This document shows positions 50,582-59,225 of a DNA stretch of 64,000 bases, piece by piece. Origin of the DNA: Naasia sp. GTDB taxonomy: Bacteria; Actinomycetota; Actinomycetes; Actinomycetales; Microbacteriaceae. The notes below the pieces were generated by a model, which was not told the origin of the DNA, ran no database searches, and was given only the letters and a program-made list of their open reading frames with translations. Made by a program: the position numbers and the translations under genes. The number at the start of each line of letters is the position of its first letter. The first letter of the stretch is position 1. The DNA is taken from contig NZ_JAODMK010000045.1 in the NCBI RefSeq assembly GCF_025465545.1, positions 1 to 64,000 of the forward strand, in the 5' to 3' direction.

Positions 50582-51574
50582 TCAGACACAGGTGACGCGG
50601 ATCTGGCCGACCGGGCGGCCGCCGCCCTGGACGACGAGGTCCAGCCGGGCGCGGACCCGTGCCAGGGCGGGGCCGTCGATCGCGCCGACGGAGGCGAGCA
50701 GGTCGGCGGCGACCGCCGCGACGGCGCGGAGGCTGCCGTCCAGCGTCTTCACCGCCACGGCATGCCCCTCCGGGGTCGCCACCGCGAACACCCCCTCGGC
50801 GCCCACCTTGGCCAGCCCCCCGAGTTCCTCGATGAGCACCGCGTCCTGGCCGCCCTCTCCTGAGATCAGGGCCGGATGCTCGAGCACCGCCTGGGTGAGG
50901 GCCGCCGCGTCCCGGTAGAGCGGCCAGGGCGAGTCCGCGCGGGTGGTCCGGATGCGGGAGAAGCCGGCGGCGAGGCCGGTCAGCGATATCGCGTGCACCG
51001 GAGCGCCGCACCCGTCGACGCCGGTGATCGACACGTGCTCGCCGGTCATCCGCTGGATCACCTCACGCACCCGTTCCTGCAGGGGATGCGCGGGATCCAG
51101 ATAGCTGCGGGTGTCCCAGCCGCTGCGCACGCAGGCCAGCAGCATGGCGGCGTGCTTGCCTGAGCAGTTGTGGAAGATGGGCAGCGGGCCGTGCCCGGTT
51201 CGGATCAGTTCGTCCCGCGAGTGCCGGTCGCTCGGCCAGTCAGCGGGGCAGCCGAGCGCGGAGATCGGCAGACCGGCCTTCTTGAGGATGCCCCGCACGA
51301 TCTTCGCCTGCTCGATGGTGCCGTGGTGGCTCGCCGTCGACAGCACCAGCTCCTCGGCGCTCAGGTCGCCTCCGCTCGCCATCGAGGCGAGGGCCTGGAA
51401 AGGCTTGAGGGAGGAGCGGGGGAAGAGCGGCGCTCGCACATCCCCCAGCTCCCGGCGGACCGCACCGTCCGGCGCGAGCACGACCGCCGAGCCGACATGC
51501 CGGGACTCCACGAAGCCGCTGCGCTCGACCACGGCGAGCTCGACGGCGTCGGCGGCCGCGAACGTGCCGCGCAT
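50582..51574 (-). CDS. L-asparaginase, Rhizobium etli type II family
   Basis: A 330-residue protein unrelated to the E. coli enzymes. The motif SSLKPFQA carries the Ser-x-x-Lys pair, and HNCSGKHAAML plus VDGCGAPVHA hold the Cys, Lys and Cys that bind zinc in the rhizobial enzyme. It hydrolyses asparagine to aspartate and ammonia. It lies 41 bases after gabT on the same strand and is probably cotranscribed. Confidence 0.88.
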   Translation of the reverse strand: MRGTFAAADAVELAVVERSGFVESRHVGSAVVLAPDGAVRRELGDVRAPLFPRSSLKPFQALASMASGGDLSAEELVLSTASHHGTIEQAKIVRGILKKAGLPISALGCPADWPSDRHSRDELIRTGHGPLPIFHNCSGKHAAMLLACVRSGWDTRSYLDPAHPLQERVREVIQRMTGEHVSITGVDGCGAPVHAISLTGLAAGFSRIRTTRADSPWPLYRDAAALTQAVLEHPALISGEGGQDAVLIEELGGLAKVGAEGVFAVATPEGHAVAVKTLDGSLRAVAAVAADLLASVGAIDGPALARVRARLDLVVQGGGRPVGQIRVTCV

Positions 51575-51615
51575 CAGGGCCGGACTGCCGCGGGCCGTCC
51601 GGATCGACTCCCCAC

Positions 51616-52986
51616 TCAGAGCGCGGCGAAGCCGTCCTCGAGCACGCCGAGGGCGTCCACGAGGAGCTCGTCCGTGATGGCGAGGCTCGGCAGGAACCGG
51701 ACGACGTTGCCCCAGGTGCCGGCCGTCAGCACGAGCACGCCGTTCTGCGCGGCGTGCGCGGCGAGAGCGGTGACCGCCTCCGCGTTCGGCTGCTTGGTGG
51801 TCTGCGCGGTGCCCGGCTTCACCAGCTCGATCGCCATCATGGCCCCGCGGCCCCGGATGTCACCGATGATGTCGTACTTCTGCTGCAGGGCGCCGAGGCC
51901 CGACGTGAGGGTCTTCTCGATGCGGACGGCCTCGTTCAGCAGGGAGTCCTGCTCGATCAGGTCGAACACCGCAACGGAAGCGGCTGCGGCGACGGGGTTG
52001 CCGCCGAAGGTGCCGCCCAGTCCGCCGGGCTGCGCGGCGTCCATGATCTCGGCGCGGCCCGTGACGGCGGCGAGGGGGAGCCCTGCCGCGATGCCCTTGG
52101 CCGACAGGAGGAGGTCGGGCACGAGGCCGAAGTGCTCGCTCGCGAAGTAGCGGCCGGTGCGGCCCATGCCGCTCTGGATCTCGTCGGCGATGAGCACGAC
52201 GCCGTTGGCGGTGGCCCACTGCTGGAGCGCGGGCAGGTAGCCCTCGGCGGGGGTCTGGAAGCCGCCCTCGCCCTGAATGGGCTCGACCACCAGGGCGGCG
52301 AGGTCGGTGGCGCCGACTCGCTTCTCCAGGTAGGCGATGGTGCGCGCCGCGGCCTGCTCGCCGGTGAGGCCGTCCCGGTAGGGGTAGGAGCTGGGCGCGT
52401 GGAAGATGTCGCCCGCGAAGGGCCCGAAGCCGGTCGCGTAGGGCGCCGCCTTGTAGTTCATGGCCATCGTGAGGTTGGTGCGCCCGTGGTAGGCATGCTC
52501 GAGCACGGCGACCGCGCGCCGGCCCGTGAACTTGCGGGCGATCTTCACGCCGTTCTCCACCGCCTCCGCGCCGGAGTTGACGAGCACGCTGCGCTTCTCG
52601 AAGTCGCCGGGGGTGTGCTCCGCCAGCAGCTCTGCCACCCGGATGTAGGACTCGTAGGGGGTGATGGTGAAGAGGGTGTGCAGGAAGGAGTCGAGCTGCG
52701 CCTTGGCGGCGTCGACCACGCTCTGCCGGGTGTGACCGACCGTGGTCACTCCGATCCCGGCGCCGAGGTCGATGAACTGGTTGCCGTCGACGTCGCGCAG
52801 CACCGCGCCGCTCGCCCGCTCGATGTAGACGGGAAGCGTGGAGTGCACGCCCGGCGGGACGACCTTCATGCGGCGCTCGTGGAGCGCCTGCGACTTCGGA
52901 CCGGGGATCGCGGTGACGATCTCCCGCTGCTGCGGGAGGGGGGTCTGAGCGGATGCGGACAGGTTCTCGAGCAGCGTGTCAGTCAT
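51616..52986 (-). CDS. gabT: 4-aminobutyrate aminotransferase
   Basis: A 456-residue class III PLP enzyme that moves the amino group of GABA to 2-oxoglutarate, giving succinate semialdehyde. The PLP lysine is in LLLSAKGIAAGLPLAAVTG; NSGAEAVENGVKIAR, EPIQGEGGF and DEIQSGMGRTG are typical of GabT. ATG 52986 is the first Met of the conserved region; the longer open frame upstream is not coding. TAAACT lies ten bases before the ATG. No succinate-semialdehyde dehydrogenase gene is nearby. Confidence 0.93.
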   Translation of the reverse strand: MTDTLLENLSASAQTPLPQQREIVTAIPGPKSQALHERRMKVVPPGVHSTLPVYIERASGAVLRDVDGNQFIDLGAGIGVTTVGHTRQSVVDAAKAQLDSFLHTLFTITPYESYIRVAELLAEHTPGDFEKRSVLVNSGAEAVENGVKIARKFTGRRAVAVLEHAYHGRTNLTMAMNYKAAPYATGFGPFAGDIFHAPSSYPYRDGLTGEQAAARTIAYLEKRVGATDLAALVVEPIQGEGGFQTPAEGYLPALQQWATANGVVLIADEIQSGMGRTGRYFASEHFGLVPDLLLSAKGIAAGLPLAAVTGRAEIMDAAQPGGLGGTFGGNPVAAAASVAVFDLIEQDSLLNEAVRIEKTLTSGLGALQQKYDIIGDIRGRGAMMAIELVKPGTAQTTKQPNAEAVTALAAHAAQNGVLVLTAGTWGNVVRFLPSLAITDELLVDALGVLEDGFAAL

Positions 52987-53049
52987 GGTGCAACCGAGTT
53001 TACGCCCGCCCTCGGACGGAACTCCCGGTGCTGCCCGGGAGTTCGCGGC

Positions 53050-53055
53050 TAGCAT
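53050..53055 (+). promoter_or_regulatory. -10 box of the OsmC-like gene (leaderless)
   Basis: TAGCAT is followed by exactly six bases and the GTG at 53062; no ribosome-binding site. Confidence 0.55.
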
Positions 53056-53061
53056 CGCGGA

Positions 53062-53529
53062 GTGATCATCGACCACTCCTACCGGGTCAGCGTCGAGTGG
53101 ACCGGCAGTCGCGGATCGGGCACCTCGGACTATCGCGCATACGGTCGGGACCACATCGTGCGCGTCGAGGGCAAGCCCGACCTGGCCGGCTCCGCCGATC
53201 GACCCTTCCACGGCGATGCCGACCGCTGGAACCCCGAGGAGCTGCTCGTGGCGGCGCTCAGCCAGTGCCACATGCTGTCCTATCTGCACGTCGCGGTGCA
53301 GAACGGCGTCACGGTGCTGGCCTACCGGGATGTGGCGACCGGGACCATGACGCAGACCGCCGACGGCGGCGGCCACTTCACCTCGGTCACCCTCTCCCCG
53401 GTCGTCGAGATCGCCGACCCCGCCCAGGTGGCGCTCGCCGAGTCGCTGCACGCTCAGGCCAATGCGAAGTGCTTCATCGCGTCCTCGGTGAACTTCCCGG
53501 TGCACCACTCGCCGACCATCCTGGCCTGA
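53062..53529 (+). CDS. OsmC-family peroxiredoxin-like protein
   Basis: A 155-residue protein. The two redox cysteines of the family are in [11 protein letters not shown] and [13 protein letters not shown]. OsmC/Ohr proteins reduce organic hydroperoxides with these Cys. The fold order (N-terminal beta strands with [16 protein letters not shown]-terminal strands) fits the OsmC-like branch rather than Ohr. Confidence 0.93.
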   Translation: MIIDHSYRVSVEWTGSRGSGTSDYRAYGRDHIVRVEGKPDLAGSADRPFHGDADRWNPEELLVAALSQCHMLSYLHVAVQNGVTVLAYRDVATGTMTQTADGGGHFTSVTLSPVVEIADPAQVALAESLHAQANAKCFIASSVNFPVHHSPTILA

Positions 53530-53569
53530 CCGGCCCTCGCCCGCCGGTGCCCGCCCTGTCGCCGCGACG

Positions 53570-53631
53570 GACGCAACGGTCCGGCCACACCGCGACGGCA
53601 CGCGGTGGCAGTTTGGCCGGACGGTCGCGTC
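53570..53631 (-). repeat. Dispersed intergenic palindromic repeat, copy A
   Basis: A large imperfect hairpin between the OsmC-like gene and dxr: arms 53570-53594 and 53601-53631 pair over GACGC, GTCCGGCCA and CACCGCG, with a six-base bulge on the right arm and a six-base loop. Its reverse complement matches copy B at 33624-33675. It could act as a transcription end for the OsmC-like gene. Confidence 0.7.
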
Positions 53632-53668
53632 TGTGAGGTGCCGAGGCGGCGGGTGGAAGGATGGTGCC

Positions 53669-54754
53669 GTGCGCCGCCTCGTCCTGCTCGGATCCACCGG
53701 ATCGATCGGCACTCAGGCGCTCGACGTCGTGCGCGCCAACCCGGACCGCTTCGAGGTGGTCGGCCTCGCGGCCGGCTCGGACCGGGAGGGGCTCCGGGCG
53801 CAGGCCGAGGAGTTCGGCGTGAGCGCCACAGCGCTCGGCGCGGAGGAGGCCGCCCAGCTGGTGCGGGACGTCGACTGCGACGTCGTCGTCAACGGCATCA
53901 CCGGATCGGTGGGGCTGGGTCCCACGCTCGCGGCCCTGCGCGCAGGCAGGACGCTCGCCCTCGCGAACAAGGAGTCCCTGATCGTCGGTGGGTCCCTGGT
54001 CACCGCCCTCGCCGCGCCGGGGCAGATCGTGCCCGTCGACTCCGAGCACTCCGCCATCGCCCAGGCACTCCGCGGGGGAGCGGCGGGCGAGGTCCGCCGG
54101 CTCGTCCTCACCGCCTCCGGCGGGCCCTTCCGGGGTCGCAGCCGGGAGCAGCTGCGTGAGGTCACTCCGGCCGAGGCGCTCGCCCATCCCACCTGGGACA
54201 TGGGGCTCGTCGTCACCACGAACTCCGCGACCCTCGTCAACAAGGGACTCGAGGTGATCGAGGCGCACCTGCTCTTCGGCGTGCCATACGAGAGCATCGA
54301 GGTGACCGTGCACCCGCAGTCGATCGTGCACTCCATGGTCGAGTTCGTGGACGGCTCCACCCTGGCACAGGCGTCCCCGCCCGACATGCGCCTGCCCATC
54401 TCGCTCGCGCTGGACTGGCCGGCCCGGGTGCCCGGGGTCGGCGTCCCGCTCGACTGGAGCACGGCGTCCGCCTGGACCTTCGAGCCGCTCGACGCCGCGG
54501 CGTTCCCCGCGGTCGAGCTCGCGAAGAGCGTCGGTCGGGTGGGCGGCAGCCTCCCGGCCGTGTTCAACGCGGCCAACGAGCAGGCGGTCGCGGCCTTCCA
54601 TGCGGGTCGGCTGCCGTTCCTCGGCATCCTCGACCTTCTCGCGGCGGTGATCGACAGCGCCCCCGACGACGACGGCGAGCTCACCGTGGAGTCGCTGCAG
54701 GAGACGGAGGCCTGGGCGCGAGCCGAGGCGGACCGGAGGATCGCGGCCGCCTAG
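53669..54754 (+). CDS. dxr: 1-deoxy-D-xylulose 5-phosphate reductoisomerase
   Basis: A 361-residue enzyme that makes MEP from DXP with NADPH, the committed step of isoprenoid synthesis. It has [36 protein letters not shown], the flexible loop SGGPFRG, and [16 protein letters not shown] 53669 follows GGAAGGA. Its TAG overlaps the stop of the facing kinase gene within a single CTAG. Confidence 0.97.
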   Translation: MRRLVLLGSTGSIGTQALDVVRANPDRFEVVGLAAGSDREGLRAQAEEFGVSATALGAEEAAQLVRDVDCDVVVNGITGSVGLGPTLAALRAGRTLALANKESLIVGGSLVTALAAPGQIVPVDSEHSAIAQALRGGAAGEVRRLVLTASGGPFRGRSREQLREVTPAEALAHPTWDMGLVVTTNSATLVNKGLEVIEAHLLFGVPYESIEVTVHPQSIVHSMVEFVDGSTLAQASPPDMRLPISLALDWPARVPGVGVPLDWSTASAWTFEPLDAAAFPAVELAKSVGRVGGSLPAVFNAANEQAVAAFHAGRLPFLGILDLLAAVIDSAPDDDGELTVESLQETEAWARAEADRRIAAA

Positions 54755-56409
54755 GGCGTGGTCGAGGGGTTGGTCCAGCTGTCGATCTGGCGCTGCACCT
54801 CGCGCCCGACACGGTCGAGGCGCTCCCGCAGCCCGTCGAGGATCCCGCCCTGGGCGTCCTCCTGCTGCTGGAGCTGGCGCTGCTCCTGCAGGCGGGCCAG
54901 CTCGGCCTGCTCGGCCGCGAGTGCCGAGTCGAGGTCCTCCTGCACCGCGTCGATGGAGGCGAGGATCACCCTGTACTTGGCGGAGCTGACCTGATCGTCG
55001 AGGGCCGCCGCATCGACGTGGGCGGCGGTGTCCTCGAGCGAGCTCACGGCGGACGGGTAGTCGGTGACGGCCGAGGCGGTGGAGACCGCGAGGAGGTCGT
55101 CGCGGAGCGCCAGGGTGAGGTCGTCGGCGAGCCCCTCGCCCTCGATCGCGCCTTGGAGCCTGCCGAGGGAGGTGCCGAGGTCGCCTTCGACCGCCGGGTA
55201 CGCGGGCGGCGGCTCCGCGGGTCCGGGTTGCACCCAGGCGGTGATGGCCGGCCAGGCGGCGATGACTCCGAGGGTCGCCCCGACGAGGAGCACGAGGAGG
55301 AGAGCGAGCCAGCCGGCCCCCCGGCGGCGTCGCCGCGGGGCGGAGACCGGAGCGGGGGATGCGCCGCCGGCCGACCCGACCGTGGGCAGCAGCTCGGTGC
55401 CGCCGTCCGGTGCGGGCACGAGGCGCCGGGTGCGGTCGGCGGCGGGCGCGCCGAGGAGCCGCTCGGTCGGATTCCCGGCGGGAGCGAGCGGGCGCGTGGC
55501 GTCTTCGAGAGCGGGCAAGTGGAGGGTGGCGTCGCCGGGGCCGGGGAACTCGGTCGGCGAGAGGAGGAAGGGGCCGGGCGAACGCCAGGCCCGGAGACCG
55601 TCGCGGGCCTGCCGGGCGGAGAGCCGGTCCTCGGGGTCGACCGCCGTCATGCCGCGCAGCAGCTCGGCGTCAGCGGGGTCGAGGCCGGCGGGCAGTCGAG
55701 GAGCCCGCACCGTGCGCGCGACGGCCGACTCGCTGGCGGAGCCGGCGAACGGCGCCCGCCCAGTGAGTCCCTCGAGCAGCACCAGACCCAGCGAGTACAC
55801 GTCGCTGGCAGTGCCCACCGGCCGCCCCGTGACCTGCTCGGGACTCAGGTAGCCTGCCGTGCCGAGGACCGCGCCGGGGACGGTGAGCCGGGACTCGTCG
55901 ACGATGCGGGCGATCCCGAGGTCGGTCAGCTTGGCGCGGAGTCCGCCGTCGCCGTCCCTCGTGACGAGGATGTTCTCGGGCTTGATGTCGCGGTGCACCA
56001 CCCCGCGCGAGGCGATGTAGCCCAGCGCGTCCGCGACCTGCTCGAGCAGGGCGGAGACGTCCACGGGGGAAAGGGCGCCGTCGGCGAAGAGGTCGGCGAG
56101 GGTCGGGCCGTCGACGAGCTCGAGCACGAGGTAGGCAGCCTCGCCGGTCCCGCCCTCGCTGGCGTCGTGCAGCGTCACCAGAGAGGCGTGATTGAGGCCG
56201 GCGAGCATCCGGATCTCGGAGCGGATCCGGCGCAGGTCCTGGGCGTCGGCGATGTCCGGCCGGAACAGCTTGAGTGCGACGTCCCGGGAGAGTCGCTCAT
56301 CGTGCGCCCGGTAGACGGTGGCCATGCCGCCCGCACCGAGGAGCGAGCCGAGGCGGTACCTGCCGCCGAGCAGCGTGCCGGGCGCGGCGAGGAGCCTGGT
56401 GTCCGTCAC
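54751..56409 (-). CDS. Ser/Thr kinase 1, with fused extracytoplasmic helical domain
   Basis: A 552-residue one-TM kinase. The catalytic domain has [13 protein letters not shown], Lys47, [10 protein letters not shown] and DLG (not DFG) in [10 protein letters not shown] cytoplasmic linker (about 280-365) precedes the membrane helix ([21 protein letters not shown]). Outside come [19 protein letters not shown], the shared end motif of the two sister kinases, and then a helical domain ([20 protein letters not shown] onwards) that in the sisters is a separate lipoprotein. A Gln/Glu coiled tail (about 495-552) ends it. Signal and targets unknown. Confidence 0.92.
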   Translation of the reverse strand: MTDTRLLAAPGTLLGGRYRLGSLLGAGGMATVYRAHDERLSRDVALKLFRPDIADAQDLRRIRSEIRMLAGLNHASLVTLHDASEGGTGEAAYLVLELVDGPTLADLFADGALSPVDVSALLEQVADALGYIASRGVVHRDIKPENILVTRDGDGGLRAKLTDLGIARIVDESRLTVPGAVLGTAGYLSPEQVTGRPVGTASDVYSLGLVLLEGLTGRAPFAGSASESAVARTVRAPRLPAGLDPADAELLRGMTAVDPEDRLSARQARDGLRAWRSPGPFLLSPTEFPGPGDATLHLPALEDATRPLAPAGNPTERLLGAPAADRTRRLVPAPDGGTELLPTVGSAGGASPAPVSAPRRRRRGAGWLALLLVLLVGATLGVIAAWPAITAWVQPGPAEPPPAYPAVEGDLGTSLGRLQGAIEGEGLADDLTLALRDDLLAVSTASAVTDYPSAVSSLEDTAAHVDAAALDDQVSSAKYRVILASIDAVQEDLDSALAAEQAELARLQEQRQLQQQEDAQGGILDGLRERLDRVGREVQRQIDSWTNPSTTP

Positions 56410-56477
56410 GCGATCCCGATCCCTATGCGAAGAACCATGCCTACCATGCGGAGCCCGGCATGGTCCTCAGAGACCGG

Positions 56478-57119
56478 TCACGGTGTGCTCGTGTCCGCGG
56501 CGGTGAGCTGGTCGCCTGTGGTCGTGTCGCCCTCGGCTTTCGCCGGGGCGGTGGGTGAGGGGGTCGTGGAAGGATGCGGGGTGTCGGACGGAACCGGAGT
56601 CGGGGACGGGGTGGGCTGGGGGTCGGGGGACTTGGACGGCTCCGGCGTCTTCTCGTCACCACTGGAGTCGCCGCCGCCGGTCGTGTCCTTCGAGGGCGCG
56701 TCCGAGGCCGGCTCCTCGGACGGAGCGTCGGAGCTCGGGGCGGGGGCTGAGCTCTCTGTGCCGCCCGTCGTGTCGCCGCTCGAGTCGGTGCTCGCCGACG
56801 GCTGATCCTTGGGGTCGCCGTCCTTCGCCTTCTCGATCTCGGCCTTCAGCTTGTCCCGCAGCGCCGCGATGGCGGACTCGACCTGGTCATAGCGCTTGGC
56901 GGTGATCTCCCCCCGGTCGCGGGCCGCCTTCAGCTCGGCCTCGACGTCGTCGAGTCGGGCGAGGGCGTCCGTCAGGTCGTTCCCGGCCGCCGCCGTGCTG
57001 ACGGCGAGGACTGCGGTCTGCAGGCGGCCCGCGGTCGCGTCGGCGATGTCGCCCTGACCGGCGCACCCGGCGAGGCCGAGGGTGAGGGCGAGGGCGATCG
57101 CCACGGCTGTCCGTCTCAT
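56478..57119 (-). CDS. Lipoprotein coupled to kinase 2
   Basis: A 213-residue lipoprotein: signal peptide MRRTAVAIALALTLGLAGC with lipobox LAGC, a helical domain (about 25-95, RLQTAVLAVSTAAAGNDLTD, KRYDQVESAIAALRDKLK), then a Ser/Thr/Pro/Asp-rich tail of over 100 residues. ATG 57119 overlaps the kinase 2 stop (ATGA). Its helical domain aligns with the outside domain of kinase 1 and with the lipoprotein at 58641-59225. The tail may reach into the cell wall. Similar actinobacterial proteins are often named mucin-associated surface protein without evidence. Confidence 0.88.
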   Translation of the reverse strand: MRRTAVAIALALTLGLAGCAGQGDIADATAGRLQTAVLAVSTAAAGNDLTDALARLDDVEAELKAARDRGEITAKRYDQVESAIAALRDKLKAEIEKAKDGDPKDQPSASTDSSGDTTGGTESSAPAPSSDAPSEEPASDAPSKDTTGGGDSSGDEKTPEPSKSPDPQPTPSPTPVPSDTPHPSTTPSPTAPAKAEGDTTTGDQLTAADTSTP

Positions 57120-58561
57120 CCGTCCACGCTCTTCTGCAGGTCCTTGAGCAGGTCGCCGAGTTCGCCGGTCACCTGCGGGTACGGAACGTCGCCGGCCCTC
57201 GACGCGGTGAGGGCGTCGATCAGGAACGGCGCCGCGAGCACGGCGGCCAGCAGCAGCACCGCGAGCACGATCAGGAAGATGAGGAGGCCGCGGCGGCGGC
57301 GCTTGCGCGCCACCCGCATGGAGCCCGTGGTCGGAGGACCGGCCACCGCATACTGTTCGGCCGTCGAGGGGTAGCCGGGGGCAGCGAGCGCACCGGTCGC
57401 GGGGATGCCGCCGGTGGGATAGACGCCGCCGGTGGGATAGACGCCGCCCGTGGGATAGACGCCGCCGGTGGGATAGACGCCGCCCGTCGGGTAGCCGGTC
57501 GCCGCGGGGAAGTCCGAGGTCCCCAGCCGCGCCGTGGCATCCTGCTGGCCCGTCCAGGCGCCCGGCGCCTGGTACGCCGTCGGCGCTGCGGCGGGCATGC
57601 CCCCGGTGGGGATCCGCGCCGTGGCGTCGGTGGCGGTCCGGGGATCGAACGGCGCGCTCAGCGGCTGCGTGAAGTCGCTGAACTCGCCCGGGACGGTGCT
57701 GGTCGGCATGGTGAGGGTGCCTGGTCCGCCGGTCGCCCAGCGGGTCAGCGCCTCTTCCGCGTGTGCGGCCGAGATCCGCGCGGAGGGGTCAAGCGCGGTC
57801 ATGGCACGCAGAAGAGAGCTGTTCAGGGCGTCGACGCCCTCGGGCAGCTCGGGCGGACGGACCGTGCGCATCGCCGCGGACTCCTGCGGGGTGCCGGGGA
57901 AGGGCTTGCGTCCGCTCAGGGCCTCGATCAGCACCAGACCGAGCGCGTAGACGTCGCTCGTGCTGTCGATGCCCGCCCCGCTCACCTGCTCGGGGCTGAG
58001 GTAGGCGACCGTGCCGAGCACGGAGCCCGCGGTCGTGAGCCGGGTGGCGTCGGCGATCCGGGCGATCCCGAGGTCGGCCAGCTTCGCCCAGACCCGTCCG
58101 TCCTGATCGCGGCGGACGAGGATGTTGGCCGGCTTCACGTCACGGTGCACGATGCCCTTGCGATGGATGTGCGCCAGCGCGCCGGCGACCTGTGCCCCGA
58201 TCGTGACCGCGTCCCGCCGGCTGATCCGGCCCTCGGCGAGGAGCTGGCCGAGGTCCTCGCCGTCGATGAGCTCCATGACGAGGAAGGCCGTCTGGCCGTC
58301 CTCGCTGAGCGAGGCGTCGTGCAGGGTGACGAGGTTGGGGTGGTTGACGCTGCCGAGGATCTTCATCTCGGCCTGCACCCGGCGAGGGTCGTTGGCCTCG
58401 CTGACATCGGTGCGGAACACCTTGACGGCCACGTCGCGGTCGAGCACGAGGTCGTGGGCGCGGTGCACGGTGGCCATGCCGCCTGCGCCGACCGTCTCGT
58501 GAAGCCGGTAGCGACCGCCGAGGATCTCTCCGCTGTTCGTGTCGGGCCACGTACTCGTCAC
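57116..58561 (-). CDS. Ser/Thr kinase 2
   Basis: A 481-residue one-TM kinase with [13 protein letters not shown], Lys47, HRDVKPANIL and DLG in LADLGIARI. The linker (about 285-415) holds many Thr-Ala-Arg phosphosite-like patches (DATARIP, DATARLG) and five YPTGGV repeats. The membrane helix (GLLIFLIVLAVLLLAAVLAAPFL) is followed by only about 33 residues outside, ending in YPQVTGELGDLLKDLQKSV. The gene overlaps its lipoprotein. GTG 58561 is preceded by a TAGCAT -10 box. Confidence 0.93.
   Translation of the reverse strand: MTSTWPDTNSGEILGGRYRLHETVGAGGMATVHRAHDLVLDRDVAVKVFRTDVSEANDPRRVQAEMKILGSVNHPNLVTLHDASLSEDGQTAFLVMELIDGEDLGQLLAEGRISRRDAVTIGAQVAGALAHIHRKGIVHRDVKPANILVRRDQDGRVWAKLADLGIARIADATRLTTAGSVLGTVAYLSPEQVSGAGIDSTSDVYALGLVLIEALSGRKPFPGTPQESAAMRTVRPPELPEGVDALNSSLLRAMTALDPSARISAAHAEEALTRWATGGPGTLTMPTSTVPGEFSDFTQPLSAPFDPRTATDATARIPTGGMPAAAPTAYQAPGAWTGQQDATARLGTSDFPAATGYPTGGVYPTGGVYPTGGVYPTGGVYPTGGIPATGALAAPGYPSTAEQYAVAGPPTTGSMRVARKRRRRGLLIFLIVLAVLLLAAVLAAPFLIDALTASRAGDVPYPQVTGELGDLLKDLQKSVDG
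57407..57496 (-). repeat. 18-bp tandem repeat in kinase 2 (YPTGGV x5)
   Basis: Five head-to-tail 18-bp units, the last diverged, encode YPTGGV. They lie in the linker between the kinase domain and membrane helix. In-frame unit length allows copy-number change without loss of function. Confidence 0.95.
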
Positions 58562-58588
58562 GAGGTCTCGCTTTCGCCGGGTGCCATC

Positions 58589-58594
58589 ATGCTA
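58589..58594 (-). promoter_or_regulatory. -10 box of the kinase 2 - lipoprotein pair
   Basis: TAGCAT on the minus strand, in the 79-bp gap after the lipoprotein at 58641-59225; gives a leader of about 20 nt before GTG 58561. Confidence 0.4.
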
Positions 58595-58640
58595 GTCGCG
58601 CGAAAGTCGGCGAAGAGGGGGTTGAGTTCGCCGGAACCGG

Positions 58641-59225
58641 CTAGTCGCCCTCGCCCTCGCCGTCGCCGTTTCCCTCGTCCTTTCCCTTGTACTTCCCGTT
58701 CCCGTTCCCGTTCCGGTTCCCCTTGTCGCCGCTCGTATCGCCGGTGGCGGCGTCCGCCGCGGCTTGAGCCTGTGCGTCCGCCTGAGCCTGGGCGTCGGCC
58801 AGCTGCTGCGCCAGACGCTCCGCCTCAGCCTTGGCTGCTGCGGCCTCCGCCTTCGCCTTCGCGTCGGCCTTCGCCTTGGCGGCCGCGGCCTCCGCCTTCG
58901 CCTTCGCCTTCGCCTTCGCGGCCTCCGCCTTCGCCTGCGCAAGAGCCGTCTCGAGGTCGTCCCGCACGACGGCGAGAGCAGAGGAGATCTCTCGGTAGCG
59001 GTCGGTCGACACGAGGCCGGCATCGACCGCGGCGTCGAGCTGCGCCTCCGCGGCGATCAGTGCAGTGAGGGCGTCGCCGTACTGCTTGTCCGCGGATGCG
59101 GTGCTGACCGCGAGGACCTGCTCCTGGAGCCGCTCGGCGGCGCCGGGGGACAGGTCTGGTGGCTGCGGCGCGCAACCGGCCAGCAGGAGCGCTGCCGCGA
59201 GGAGCAGGGGCACGAGTCGTCTCAT
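58641..59225 (-). CDS. Lipoprotein coupled to kinase 3
   Basis: A 194-residue lipoprotein. Signal peptide MRRLVPLLLAAALLLAGC, then a helical domain ([38 protein letters not shown]) and a long Ala/Lys/Glu and Ala/Gln helix (KAEAAKAKAKAKAEAAAAKA, about 100-165) that should form an extended rod. It ends in a Gly/Asn/Lys/Asp tail. ATG 59225 overlaps the kinase 3 stop (ATGA). Same domain as the lipoprotein of kinase 2 and the fused end of kinase 1. Confidence 0.88.
   Translation of the reverse strand: MRRLVPLLLAAALLLAGCAPQPPDLSPGAAERLQEQVLAVSTASADKQYGDALTALIAAEAQLDAAVDAGLVSTDRYREISSALAVVRDDLETALAQAKAEAAKAKAKAKAEAAAAKAKADAKAKAEAAAAKAEAERLAQQLADAQAQADAQAQAAADAATGDTSGDKGNRNGNGNGKYKGKDEGNGDGEGEGD

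Noticed and set aside
57116-57119. Kinase 2 and its lipoprotein as one gene split by a frameshift
   Set aside because: The lipoprotein has its own signal peptide and lipobox, and the kinase 3 pair shows the same ATGA overlap with a similar MRR start, so the split is real in both.
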